Assembly (NCBI GenBank): GCA_963726365.1
Contig: CAVSCI010000023.1
Location: forward strand, 93,928 to 157,927
Origin: JAABQG01 sp963726365
GTDB lineage: Bacteria > Pseudomonadota > Gammaproteobacteria > Burkholderiales > Burkholderiaceae_C
DNA length: 64,000 nt
Direction of reading: 5' to 3'
Shown one piece after another: positions 48,493 through 56,855 of this stretch. The notes beneath the pieces are model-generated. The model did no database searches, was not told the origin of the DNA, and saw only the letters and a list, made by a program, of their open reading frames with translations. How positions within the stretch are numbered: position 1 is the first letter of the stretch; each line of letters opens with the position of its first letter. A program made the translations under genes and the position numbers.

Positions 48493-49923
48493 CTACAGCA
48501 GTGGACTCATCACCTGCATGGCGTTTTCGAGCGTGCGGCGCCACCAGGGCCGCGCCGTCCAGTCTGCATGCACAACCGGATCCGATCTTGATTCATACTG
48601 GCGTTGAAGCGCGCGCATCTCGGCAGAGAAATCCTGGTCGAAGGCTATGAGCGAAACCTCGAAATTGAGCTCGAAGCTGCGCAGATCGAGGTTGACCGTA
48701 CCGAAAATGGTGATCTCCTCGTCGACCACCATGCTCTTGGTGTGCAAAAGGCCATCGCGAAAATGCAGGATGGTGATGCCAACGGACAGCAAATCGTCGT
48801 TGTAAGCGCGACTGGCGTAACGGACCATCATCGAATCTATTTTCTCGGGCACGATCAGGATGACGCGCACGCCGCGCATCGCGGCCGAGCGCAGTGCCTT
48901 GAGCAAGGCCTCAGTGGGAATGAAATAGGGCGTGGTCAGGACAATCTCGTGCCTTGCCGCGTAAATCGCCGCGAGCAGAACTTGTTCGATCTGCCAGTTC
49001 GACGATTGGGGGCCTGACGGAAAGATCTGGACCTGGCTGTTTCCCACCGCAGGCAGTTCAGGCGGAGGCGGCGGGGCAAAGTCGGTGCCGGTCTGCAACG
49101 CGGTCAGGGACAGCGAAACCGCTTCGAGCACCCACGCTGCCGGTCCTTCGATCCGGACCATGGCATCCACCCACTCGCCCACCCCTGCGTCCTGCTTGAA
49201 GAAACGGGGGTCGGCGATGTTCATGCTGCCGGTGTAGGCAATGCTGCGGTCGATCACCGCGATCTTGCGGTGGTCGCGCAGGTCGAATCGGACGAACAGC
49301 GCGCGCACCGGATTGACCGGCAGGACTTCGACCACACGCACGCCGGCCCGGCGAAGCAAGCCGATCGCCGTGCTCTTGAAAAACGGCCGGCTGCCCAGCG
49401 AGTCCATCAGGGTGGAACACGCGACGCCGCGCTGCGCGGCCCGCACCAGCGCCGCCACCAGGTCGTCAACGAACCCGCCGGCGTTCCAGATGTAGAACTC
49501 CATGTGAACGGAAGTCCGGGCCGCGTCAATATCGGCAATCAGGGCACGCATGCTGGTTTCGCTGTCAGGCAGGAGTTGCAGGCAGTGGCCCCCTAGCAAG
49601 GGCATCCCGACCGACCCGGTCGCGAGCCGGCTGATGCTCTGGGCACCGGGCGTCAAGGTGTCAGGCGCCACAACGATGCCGGCAGGAATGCCCTGGGCCC
49701 ACTGGAGGACCTGTGGCTGCAGGGCAATTGCCCGTTGCATCCAGGTCCGCCCAAGACGACGTTCGCCAATGAGCAGGTACATCAGCACACCGACGATCGG
49801 CACCAGGACGACAAGCAGAAGCCAGGCCAGCGCACTTCCCTTGGTATTGCGTCGCGAAAAAATGCGCAACGCCACCGCCAGCAACACGCAGACATGGAGA
49901 AAAGTCAGGAAGCTGAAATACAT
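48493..49923 (-). CDS. cls: Cardiolipin synthase (phospholipase D family)
   Basis: The enzyme joins two phosphatidylglycerols (or PG and PE) to make cardiolipin at the inner membrane. Two N-terminal membrane segments (about 2-22, 31-52) precede the two HKD motifs, HRKIAVIDRSIAYTGSMNIAD and HTKSMVVDEEITIFGTVNLDLRSFELNFE. The first has HRK, matching HxK. At 476 residues it is intact. I chose the ATG at 49923 (MYFSFLTFLHV); the frame stays open to 50007 but overlaps the small CcoQ-like gene on the other strand. Confidence 0.93.
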   Translation of the reverse strand: MYFSFLTFLHVCVLLAVALRIFSRRNTKGSALAWLLLVVLVPIVGVLMYLLIGERRLGRTWMQRAIALQPQVLQWAQGIPAGIVVAPDTLTPGAQSISRLATGSVGMPLLGGHCLQLLPDSETSMRALIADIDAARTSVHMEFYIWNAGGFVDDLVAALVRAAQRGVACSTLMDSLGSRPFFKSTAIGLLRRAGVRVVEVLPVNPVRALFVRFDLRDHRKIAVIDRSIAYTGSMNIADPRFFKQDAGVGEWVDAMVRIEGPAAWVLEAVSLSLTALQTGTDFAPPPPPELPAVGNSQVQIFPSGPQSSNWQIEQVLLAAIYAARHEIVLTTPYFIPTEALLKALRSAAMRGVRVILIVPEKIDSMMVRYASRAYNDDLLSVGITILHFRDGLLHTKSMVVDEEITIFGTVNLDLRSFELNFEVSLIAFDQDFSAEMRALQRQYESRSDPVVHADWTARPWWRRTLENAMQVMSPLL

Positions 49924-50000
49924 GGGCCGAAGTGTAGGGGCATGGTGGCAGGGAGGCGGGGTAATAATCTGGCTGCAGGATGCCGTTTCCAGGAGAAAAC

Positions 50001-50141
50001 ATGACATTGACCGTTTACCTTTGGCTGCTCATTGCCGCTTTCGCCGTCATCCTGATCTGGGCGTTCGGCCGAAAACGCAAGGCGCGTTTCGAGAAAGACG
50101 GCAAGATTCCGTTCGAGTCCGGCAAGGATGAGGCGCCCTGA
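50001..50141 (+). CDS. CcoQ/FixQ-like miniprotein
   Basis: A 46-residue protein, MTLTVYLWLLIAAFAVILIW then AFGRKRKARFEKDGKIPFESGKDEAP. One membrane helix is followed by a basic-acidic tail, very like CcoQ, the small subunit that stabilises cbb3-type cytochrome c oxidase. A ribosome binding site (AGGAGA) lies five bases upstream. No ccoN, ccoO or ccoP gene is in the window, so it is an orphan or an extra copy. Call by similarity of layout only. Confidence 0.6.
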   Translation: MTLTVYLWLLIAAFAVILIWAFGRKRKARFEKDGKIPFESGKDEAP

Positions 50142-50323
50142 GAATGCATCGGCAGACTGCCACCGTGCAATTGCCGAGCGACGGCGGTGGCGTCAAGATC
50201 GATGGCGTCGAGTGCAAGAAACGCCCCCTGGGCCAACAAACGTTTCGCAGCCTGATCCTCACCCCGTAGGCAGAACAGGATTGAGGCAGAATTCAACCGT
50301 ATCACGCAACCAAGGTGCTTGTC

Positions 50324-50869
50324 ATGACCTACCGAACGCTGATGGCCCTCTTGCTTTCGCTCGTGCCCATCTTTGCTGCCGCCCAGACGTCCATTTACGA
50401 GTCGAAGGGCAAAGCCGGGCCCGTATTTTCGGACCAGCCTTCGCCGGGCGCCACGCAACTCAATTTGCCACCCCCCAACGTTATCCAGGGGCCTGGCGCC
50501 CCCCCGCCTCAAGGTCCAGCGCCGACACCGGCGGTGGACCCGGCGCCCTACAGCAAGCTGGCGATTGTGTCCCCGGAAAGTGGGGGAACCCTGTGGAGCA
50601 ACGATGGCGCGTTTGACATGCAGATACAGGCTACCCCTCGTTTGCAGACCCAACGTGGCGACGTTGTCCGGGTAAAGATTGACGGCAACACGCTTTCGAA
50701 GGCCTTTTCAGGCACCACCCTCAACGTTTCGGCCACGGACTGGAACCGCGCGGCCGCTGAAAGCAATGTCGAGCACACGCTCCAGGTGATCATCGTTGAC
50801 CAGAACGGTGCCGTGGTGATCCAGTCCGCCCCGGTCAGTGTCTACCTCCGTCGACACACGAAGAAATAG
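50324..50869 (+). CDS. Secreted DUF4124-like protein
   Basis: A 181-residue protein with a signal peptide (MTYRTLMALLLSLVPIFAAA, cleavage after AQT or AAA). The mature start SIYESKGKAGPVFSDQPSPGATQL resembles the DUF4124 domain of small periplasmic proteins. A Pro-rich stretch (residues about 58-80) leads to a C-terminal half of Ig-like beta character (VRVKIDGNTLSKAFSGTTLNVS). The function is unknown. It converges with uvrD. Confidence 0.6.
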   Translation: MTYRTLMALLLSLVPIFAAAQTSIYESKGKAGPVFSDQPSPGATQLNLPPPNVIQGPGAPPPQGPAPTPAVDPAPYSKLAIVSPESGGTLWSNDGAFDMQIQATPRLQTQRGDVVRVKIDGNTLSKAFSGTTLNVSATDWNRAAAESNVEHTLQVIIVDQNGAVVIQSAPVSVYLRRHTKK

Positions 50870-50892
50870 CCCGCGCTGACGGCCTTGGCATC

Positions 50893-53283
50893 TCAGATGG
50901 GCGTGAGTTTGGCGACGGACAGCGCCAGCCACTTCACGCCGTGACGCGGGAAATCAACTTGGGCACGTGCGTCATCGCCCGTGCCTTCGATCGCCAGCAC
51001 CTTGCCTTCACCGAACTTGTTGTGAAACACCTTCATGCCCGCCTTCAACCCGTGCGAGGGTTCCGCCTTTTGCACGGGCACTGGCGGGCTCCTGAAGCTG
51101 TCCGATCTGGCCCCGAAGCCGCTGTTGCCCCAGGCCGGGCGCGCCGCCCCGCCGCCGAAGCCCGCACCTGATCCGCCACCAGAACCCTGCTGTTTCGGCG
51201 TGATCCACTTGAGCGCCCCTTCCGGCAGTTCGTCAAAGAAACGGCTCTTCAGGTTGTAGCGCGTCTGGCCATGCAGCATGCGGGTCTGTGAGTGGCTCAG
51301 GTACAGCCGTTTGCGCGCCCGGGTGATCGCCACGTACATGAGGCGGCGCTCCTCCTCCAGACCCTCGTAGTCGCTCATCGCGTTTTCGTGGGGAAACAGG
51401 CCCTCCTCCATGCCGGTGATGAAGACGCAATCGAACTCCAGGCCCTTGGCGGAATGCACCGTCATGAGCTGGATCGCGTCCTGCCCGGCCTGCGCCTGGT
51501 TGTCGCCCGACTCCAGCGCCGCGTGGGTCAGGAAGGCGGCCAGCGGACTCAGCGTTTCGCCGGTTTCGGCGTCGGGAGCATTCAATTCCGCCGCAGCGGG
51601 AACCAAACCGTTCGGGTCCAGCCCCTGGCTCACCGGGCTCTGCGTCAGCGGCGTGCCGAGTTCGTCCACCGGCAACGCCACGGCATCGCGGCCAAAGCCT
51701 TCCTGCGTGACGAAGCTTTCCGCCGCGTTGACGAGTTCTTCCAGGTTTTCGATGCGGTCGGCGCCGTCACGGTCGGCCTTGTAGTGCTCGATGAGTGCGC
51801 TGTGTTCCAGCACCAGATCAATGATCTCGCGCAGTGTGAGGCCTGTCGTCTGCTCGCGCAGCACGTCAATCTTTGCGACGAAGGCCCCGAGGTTGGCGCC
51901 CGCCTTGCCAGGTACGGCGCTCACGGCGTCGTGCAGCGAGCAGCCCGTGTCGCGCGCCACGTCCTGCAACTGCTCGATGGAGCGCGCGCCGATGCCGCGC
52001 GGCGGGAAGTTGACGACCCGCAAGAAGCTGGTGTCATCGTTCTTGTTCTCCAGCAGGCGCAGGTAGGCCAGCGCGTGCTTGATTTCGGCCCGCTCGAAGA
52101 AGCGCAGGCCGCCATACACGCGATACGGCATGCCGGCATTGAACAGCGCGGTCTCGATCACCCGGCTTTGTGCGTTGCTGCGATAGAGCACGGCGATCTC
52201 CTTGCGCTCCATGCCATCGCCTTTGACCAGTTGGCGCATCTCGTCAACCATCCATTGCGCCTCGGCAAAGTCGCTGGTCGCCTCATACACCCGCACCGGC
52301 TCGCCCGGGCCCTGGTCGGTGCGCAGGTTCTTGCCCAGGCGTTTCTTGTTATGGCTGATGAGTTCATTGGCCGAATCAAGGATGTTGCTGAAACTGCGGT
52401 AGTTCTGCTCCAGCTTGATCTGGTGCTGCACATTGAATTCGCGCACGAAATCGGCCATGTTGCCCACGCGCGCGCCGCGAAAGGCGTAAATGCTCTGGTC
52501 GTCGTCGCCCACGGCCAGCACCGCGCTCGGACCGTGCAGCTTGGCTGCCTCGCCCTGGCCTGCAATCAGCTTGATCCATGCATACTGCAGCTTGTTGGTG
52601 TCCTGGAACTCGTCGATCAGGATGTGGCGAAAGCGCCGCTGGTAATGCTCGCGAATCGGATCGTTGTCGCGCAGCAGTTCATAGGAGCGCAGCATGAGTT
52701 CCCCAAAATCGACCACGCCTTCGCGCTGGCACTGTTCCTCGTAGCGCTGGTAGATCTCAATTTTCTTGCGTGTTTCCTCGTCCCGAGCCTCGACCATGTG
52801 CGCGCGCAGACCGTCTTCCTTGCAGCCCGAGATGAAATACTGGATCTGCTTGGGCGGGAAACGCTCATCGTCGATGTTGAACTGCTTCATCAGCCGCTTG
52901 ATAGCCGACAGCTGGTCCTGGGTATCGAGGATCTGGAACGCCTGCGGCAGGTTCGCCAGCTTGTAGTGCGCGCGCAAGAAGCGGTTGCACAGGCCATGAA
53001 AGGTGCCGATCCACATGCCACGCACGTTGACCGGCAGCATGGCAGTGAGCCGCGTCATCATTTCTTTCGCGGCCTTGTTGGTGAAGGTCACGGCCAGAAT
53101 GCCGCCTGGCGAGACCTGCCCGGTCTGCAGCAGCCAGGCAATGCGGGTGGTGAGCACCCGTGTCTTGCCCGAGCCCGCACCCGCCAGAATCAGTGCGTGC
53201 TCAGGGGGCAAAGTGACGGCACTGCGCTGTTCCGGGTTGAGATTGTGTAAGAGTGGGGAATCCGGGGCGACTTCTGGGAACAT
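50893..53283 (-). CDS. uvrD: UvrD/PcrA-type DNA helicase II
   Basis: A 796-residue superfamily 1A helicase for nucleotide excision and mismatch repair. Walker A is ILAGAGSGKTRVLTTRIAW; Walker B is HILIDEFQDTN; other motifs are AVGDDDQSIYAFRGA, LEQNYRSFSNIL, TVHSAKGLEFDCVFITGMEEGLFPHE and LMYVAITRARKRLYLSHS. The C-terminal Tudor-like segment (GLKAGMKVFHNKFGEGKVLAIEG) is the part that in relatives contacts RNA polymerase. Intact. Confidence 0.95.
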   Translation of the reverse strand: MFPEVAPDSPLLHNLNPEQRSAVTLPPEHALILAGAGSGKTRVLTTRIAWLLQTGQVSPGGILAVTFTNKAAKEMMTRLTAMLPVNVRGMWIGTFHGLCNRFLRAHYKLANLPQAFQILDTQDQLSAIKRLMKQFNIDDERFPPKQIQYFISGCKEDGLRAHMVEARDEETRKKIEIYQRYEEQCQREGVVDFGELMLRSYELLRDNDPIREHYQRRFRHILIDEFQDTNKLQYAWIKLIAGQGEAAKLHGPSAVLAVGDDDQSIYAFRGARVGNMADFVREFNVQHQIKLEQNYRSFSNILDSANELISHNKKRLGKNLRTDQGPGEPVRVYEATSDFAEAQWMVDEMRQLVKGDGMERKEIAVLYRSNAQSRVIETALFNAGMPYRVYGGLRFFERAEIKHALAYLRLLENKNDDTSFLRVVNFPPRGIGARSIEQLQDVARDTGCSLHDAVSAVPGKAGANLGAFVAKIDVLREQTTGLTLREIIDLVLEHSALIEHYKADRDGADRIENLEELVNAAESFVTQEGFGRDAVALPVDELGTPLTQSPVSQGLDPNGLVPAAAELNAPDAETGETLSPLAAFLTHAALESGDNQAQAGQDAIQLMTVHSAKGLEFDCVFITGMEEGLFPHENAMSDYEGLEEERRLMYVAITRARKRLYLSHSQTRMLHGQTRYNLKSRFFDELPEGALKWITPKQQGSGGGSGAGFGGGAARPAWGNSGFGARSDSFRSPPVPVQKAEPSHGLKAGMKVFHNKFGEGKVLAIEGTGDDARAQVDFPRHGVKWLALSVAKLTPI

Positions 53284-53285
53284 TC

Positions 53286-54113
53286 ATGGATTGTAGGAAC
53301 CCTGGAGTGCCCCATACTGCGCCCATTCCGAAAGCTGTCGTGAGTCCCTTGACTGCCTTGTCACCATTCGCCCTGCCCACCCCGTCCCGTCCAGGAGTAT
53401 TGCGGGTGGTGGTGAGCCTGTTCATGGCCCCGCTCGCCATCGCGTTGCTGGTGCACCGGCCAGTCCACGCACAGTCATCCTGCTCCAGCGACGGCCAGCG
53501 CGCGCCGATGGCGTTGATGGAGCGCTTCATCAGCGCCGACTGCGCCCATTGCTGGTCTGCAGCCGAGACACCCCGCCCCTCGCGCGGCACAGTGGCGCTG
53601 GACTGGATCGTGCCGGGAACCCAGGGTGACGACGCTCCGCTGTCGGCCGCAGCCACCCGGGAGGCCACAGAACGACTGCACGCCTTGGGGCGAGATGCCC
53701 CACAGGCCGCCAGCACCCTGACCTCGCGCGTCGGGCCGGCCAGCGCGCTTCGATTGAGAGTCGCCCAGGGGCCGGCCGTGAACGGCTACATCGGCGCGTC
53801 GATTGAGCTGCGACAGCCGGGCACGCTCAAGGGCCCGGCGTCAGCGTGGCTGGCGCTGGTGGAGACGATTCCGGCGGGCGTCGAAGGATCTCCAGTGCAG
53901 AGAAATCTGGTAAGAAATGTATTGAATCCATCGTGGAATAGACCCGAACAGCTATCAAATTCAAAGTTCAACAGGCTCACCGATTACCGCGCCATGAGCA
54001 TCCCTGCGGGTGCCAGCACCGCGCGCCTTCGCGTGATCGGCTGGATAGAAGATATGCAAGGGCATATCAGCGTCATAGCGCAGACACATTGCGCAGCGAT
54101 CGACCAACGCTAG
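53286..54113 (+). CDS. Hypothetical secreted protein
   Basis: A protein of about 275 residues with a long hydrophobic N-terminal segment (VVVSLFMAPLAIALLVH) that would act as a signal peptide ending near VHAQ. Four cysteines occur in two near pairs (SSCSSD, ADCAHCW). I recognise no family. Near 53951 the motif GCTATCAAA is part of the coding frame. It is divergent from uvrD with almost no gap; a start nearer the hydrophobic segment is also possible. A terminator follows. Confidence 0.6.
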   Translation: MDCRNPGVPHTAPIPKAVVSPLTALSPFALPTPSRPGVLRVVVSLFMAPLAIALLVHRPVHAQSSCSSDGQRAPMALMERFISADCAHCWSAAETPRPSRGTVALDWIVPGTQGDDAPLSAAATREATERLHALGRDAPQAASTLTSRVGPASALRLRVAQGPAVNGYIGASIELRQPGTLKGPASAWLALVETIPAGVEGSPVQRNLVRNVLNPSWNRPEQLSNSKFNRLTDYRAMSIPAGASTARLRVIGWIEDMQGHISVIAQTHCAAIDQR

Positions 54114-54125
54114 TAGAATCAAGCA

Positions 54126-54157
54126 CCGGGCCCAAGCTTCTTGCGCCCGGTTTTTTG
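54126..54157 (+). terminator. Intrinsic terminator upstream of guaC
   Basis: CCGGGC and GCCCGG pair around a 12-base loop, followed by six T. It ends the secreted-protein gene, 13 bases after its stop. Confidence 0.8.
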
Positions 54158-54246
54158 TGCCTGCGACTGCGCCAGTGCCACAAGACGCCGGTCCCAGGCC
54201 AAGCGCTCATCGGTTCAACAACAGCCTTCAGACGCCTGGAACTCAA

Positions 54247-55224
54247 ATGGAAATCTTTGACTACGACAACATCCTTCTGCTGCCACGCAAGTGCCTGGTG
54301 GAAAGCCGCTCAGAGTGCGACGCCGGCGTGGAACTCGGGGGGCGCAAATTCCGCATTCCCGTGGTCCCGGCCAACATGAAAACCGTTGTGGATGAGAAGA
54401 TTTGCGTCTGGCTGGCGAGGAACGGCTACTTTTACGTAATGCATCGCTTCGACCTGGACAACGTCCAGTTCGTGCGCGACATGCGCGCTCAGGGCGTCTT
54501 CGCGTCGATCTCGCTCGGCGTGAAGGCACCTGACTATGCCGCCGTGGACCAGATGCTGGCCGAGGGCCTGGCGCCCGAGTACATCACCATCGACATCGCG
54601 CACGGCCACGCAGACAGTGTGAAGAAGATGGTTCGCTACCTGAAGGCGAAGATGCCCGCGGCCTTCGTGATCGCCGGCAACGTGGCCACGCCCGAGGCCG
54701 TGATCGACCTGGAAAACTGGGGTGCCGACGCCACCAAGGTCGGCATCGGCCCCGGCAAGGTCTGCATCACCAAGCTGAAGACCGGCTTTGGCACCGGCGG
54801 CTGGCAGCTTAGCGCGGTCAAATGGTGCGCGCGAGTGGCCACCAAGCCCATCATTGCCGACGGCGGCATTCGCGAACACGGCGACATCGCCAAGAGCATC
54901 CGCTTTGGCGCAACCATGGTGATGATCGGTTCGATGCTGGCCGGACATGAGGAAAGCCCCGGCCAGACCGTCGAGGTGGACGGCAAGCTCTACAAGGAGT
55001 ACTACGGCTCGGCCAGCGACTTCAACAAGGGCGAGTACAAGCACGTCGAAGGCAAGCGCATCATCGAACCGATCAAGGGCCGGCTCGCCGACACCATGAT
55101 CGAGATGGAGCAGGACGTGCAAAGCTCCATCAGCTACTCCGGCGGCAAGAAGCTCATGGACATCCGCAAGACGAACTACGTGATCCTGGGCGGCGACAAC
55201 GCCGGCGAACACCTGCTGATGTGA
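54247..55224 (+). CDS. guaC: GMP reductase
   Basis: GuaC turns GMP into IMP with NADPH and ammonia release. It starts MEIFDYDNILLLPRKCLVES; the catalytic Cys lies in VGIGPGKVCITKLKTGFGT, and the phosphate-binding block is IADGGIREHGDIAKSIRFGATMVMIGSMLAGHEESPG. At 325 residues it lacks the CBS pair of IMP dehydrogenase, which fits GMP reductase of the second type. The ATG at 54247 was chosen on homology; the frame is open further up to 54157. Confidence 0.94.
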   Translation: MEIFDYDNILLLPRKCLVESRSECDAGVELGGRKFRIPVVPANMKTVVDEKICVWLARNGYFYVMHRFDLDNVQFVRDMRAQGVFASISLGVKAPDYAAVDQMLAEGLAPEYITIDIAHGHADSVKKMVRYLKAKMPAAFVIAGNVATPEAVIDLENWGADATKVGIGPGKVCITKLKTGFGTGGWQLSAVKWCARVATKPIIADGGIREHGDIAKSIRFGATMVMIGSMLAGHEESPGQTVEVDGKLYKEYYGSASDFNKGEYKHVEGKRIIEPIKGRLADTMIEMEQDVQSSISYSGGKKLMDIRKTNYVILGGDNAGEHLLM

Positions 55225-55283
55225 GTTTTGTCGATAATTTGGACAAGATCAGCATTTTTCCAGCGTCAGAAGGCCTTTTTACG

Positions 55284-56150
55284 CTATCTATTTAATAGCA
55301 TCTTCAACGCCAAAGCATTCAGCCGATGGCCGGGCTGGATCATTGTTTCCAGCACGCTGAAATGATTCAGCCCAGGTAGCGCCTCGCATACCGGAACGAC
55401 CTTTGGGCCCCAGGCCTCCCGGATGAGCTGGTTCTGGCGCAAGAACTCGGCGCTCTCGGCGCCACCGACCACGGCGTAAAGCTCGCCGCGCCCACGCAGA
55501 AGCCTTGGGCGCGGCAGCAGCGCCGGACTGGCCTTTCTGACCTGCATGGGCGTGAGGCGAAGCGAGTCCATGAGGAACGGTGTCAGGCGCAACGGCGCAA
55601 GGTCGTAGACACCGCTGATACCCAGCGCGTTCTTCAGCAGACTCAGCGGCAGGTCCGGCGCGTAGGCTTTCCAGACGCAGGCCAACAACATGGCCGCCAG
55701 GTGTCCGCCGGCAGAATGGCCGGCGACCGTGATGCGCCTGGGGTCGCCGCCGTGCCTTGCGATGTTGCGATACGTCCAGACCAGCGCCTTCACAAGCTGC
55801 AACGTGATCTGCGGAATGGTCACAGCCGGACACAGCGCGTAGTTCGGCACCACGACGCAAACCCCCTTCTCCGTGAACGTTGGCGCCAGAAATGAATGAT
55901 CGGACTTGTCCAGGCTGCGCCAGTAACCGCCGTGGATGAAGACCAGCACCGGCGCGCTCGCTGCGGCTCCAGGAAAAATATCGAGTGTCTCGCCCGAGCT
56001 GTCTCCGTAAGCGATGTCAAGACGGCTTTCGACGCGCCTGCGCACGGCGGCTGAGTCGATGCTCCATCGTTCGAAATGGGCGGCATGTTCCGGCACCAGC
56101 GCACGGTTGTTGTACATGCGGTCAAGCCATTGGCTGTCGTCACGGTGCAT
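55284..56150 (-). CDS. Alpha/beta hydrolase, kynurenine-formamidase-like esterase
   Basis: A 288-residue hydrolase. The oxyanion block VLVFIHGGYWRSLDKSDHSFLAPTF is that of the KynB-like/hormone-sensitive-lipase-like group; the nucleophile is the Ser of ITVAGHSAGGHLAAML; the catalytic His is in GLNHFSVLETM. Kynurenine formamidase is one possible role, but no kynurenine pathway genes are near. I chose the ATG at 56150 because AGGAGA is six bases upstream; two other Met codons precede it. The last codons overlap an AT-rich motif (55283-55299). Confidence 0.88.
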   Translation of the reverse strand: MHRDDSQWLDRMYNNRALVPEHAAHFERWSIDSAAVRRRVESRLDIAYGDSSGETLDIFPGAAASAPVLVFIHGGYWRSLDKSDHSFLAPTFTEKGVCVVVPNYALCPAVTIPQITLQLVKALVWTYRNIARHGGDPRRITVAGHSAGGHLAAMLLACVWKAYAPDLPLSLLKNALGISGVYDLAPLRLTPFLMDSLRLTPMQVRKASPALLPRPRLLRGRGELYAVVGGAESAEFLRQNQLIREAWGPKVVPVCEALPGLNHFSVLETMIQPGHRLNALALKMLLNR

Positions 56151-56268
56151 GAAGGTCTCCTGGGTTTGGTACGCCATCTTGGCACAGCCGGTATCGGATC
56201 GGCCAGGTTGCACAGAGCGAGTGGAGACCACTAAACACCGGCCAAACTTGATAGAATCGCAACTTCGT

Positions 56269-56344
56269 GGGGGGGTAGCTCAGCTGGGAGAGCGCTGCGT
56301 TCGCAATGCAGAGGTCGGGAGTTCGATCCTCCTCCTCTCCACCA
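56269..56344 (+). tRNA. tRNA-Ala (anticodon CGC)
   Basis: 76 bases. A seven-G acceptor arm pairs with CCTCTCC (two G-U pairs), the D-arm is GCTC-AGCTGGGA-GAGC, the anticodon arm CTGCG-TTCGCAA-TGCAG gives CGC, the T-arm is GGGAG-TTCGATC-CTCCT, and CCA is encoded. It reads GCG codons, which are common in this GC-rich genome. Confidence 0.93.
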
Positions 56345-56362
56345 TGGGTTGGTTGCAATAGT

Positions 56363-56438
56363 GGGTTCTTAGCTCAGTTGGTAGAGCAGCGGACTCTTAA
56401 TCCGTAGGTCGACAGTTCGAATCTGTCAGGACCCACCA
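56363..56438 (+). tRNA. tRNA-Lys (anticodon CTT)
   Basis: 76 bases with encoded CCA. GGGTTCT pairs with AGGACCC, the D-arm is GCTC-AGTTGGTA-GAGC, the anticodon arm GCGGA-CTCTTAA-TCCGT gives CTT, and the T-arm is GACAG-TTCGAAT-CTGTC. It lies 18 bases after tRNA-Ala. The accessory genes start just downstream; tRNA 3' ends are frequent integration sites, though I found no second att copy. Confidence 0.95.
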
Positions 56439-56463
56439 CTTACAAGCCTTTCCAGATAATGAA

Positions 56464-56494
56464 AGCCTGCTACATAAAACGTAGTGGGCTTTTT
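56464..56494 (+). terminator. Intrinsic terminator of the tRNA pair
   Basis: AGCCTGCTAC and GTAGTGGGCT pair fully as RNA (two G-U pairs) around ATAAAAC, followed by TTTTTC. Confidence 0.8.
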
Positions 56495-56507
56495 CACTTC
56501 TGGATCA

Positions 56508-56547
56508 TGTAGGCACGGGTGTAGAACCGTTTCAGCCAGTGCCTACA
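56508..56547. repeat. Inverted repeat TGTAGGCAC...GTGCCTACA
   Basis: Two perfect nine-base arms, 22 bases apart, close to the tRNA-Lys gene. The right arm is inside the end of the small minus-strand gene. Possible roles: a recombination or integration site left by a mobile element, or a terminator for that gene. No T-tract is seen. Confidence 0.45.
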
Positions 56548-56807
56548 CGCTGTGATACCAGGCGTTGTGGCGTCACCACAGGGGTGCCAGGGTTGTCCAC
56601 CACCACGGCCAGCCCCATGGCCTGGGTGGCCCGCTCTATGGCATCCCGGCAATCGGCCAGGCGGCGATGCGCCGCGCGCTCGACCCGGTGCACCTGCCGT
56701 TCGTACCGGCTAGCGCTTTGGTGACGCAGATTCCATGTCGGCACGGGCCACAACAGAGTCCACATCAGATGCCGGATATACGACTGCAGGCGCATCCATA
56801 AAACCAA
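56532..56807 (-). CDS. Hypothetical small protein downstream of the HEPN-like gene
   Basis: A frame of 91 residues from a TTG at 56807, or 87 from the ATG at 56795 (MRLQSYIRHLMWTLL). The N-terminal part is hydrophobic and Trp-rich (MWTLLWPVPTW); a basic helix RYERQVHRVERAAHRRLADCRDAIERATQAMG follows, then VVVDNPGTPVVTPQRLVS. I recognise no family. It lies 48 bases after the HEPN-like gene on the same strand, so the two could be one transcript. The opposite strand is also open here, so coding status is uncertain. Confidence 0.35.
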   Translation of the reverse strand: MVLWMRLQSYIRHLMWTLLWPVPTWNLRHQSASRYERQVHRVERAAHRRLADCRDAIERATQAMGLAVVVDNPGTPVVTPQRLVSQRVGTG

Positions 56808-56855
56808 TACATCGGTCAGTTTCTTGCCGTTGTGGGGGAGTCCATATACGAGGGG

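Noticed and set aside
50142..50323. A possible gene between the CcoQ-like and DUF4124-like genes
   Set aside because: Short frames only, with no ribosome binding site or family similarity.
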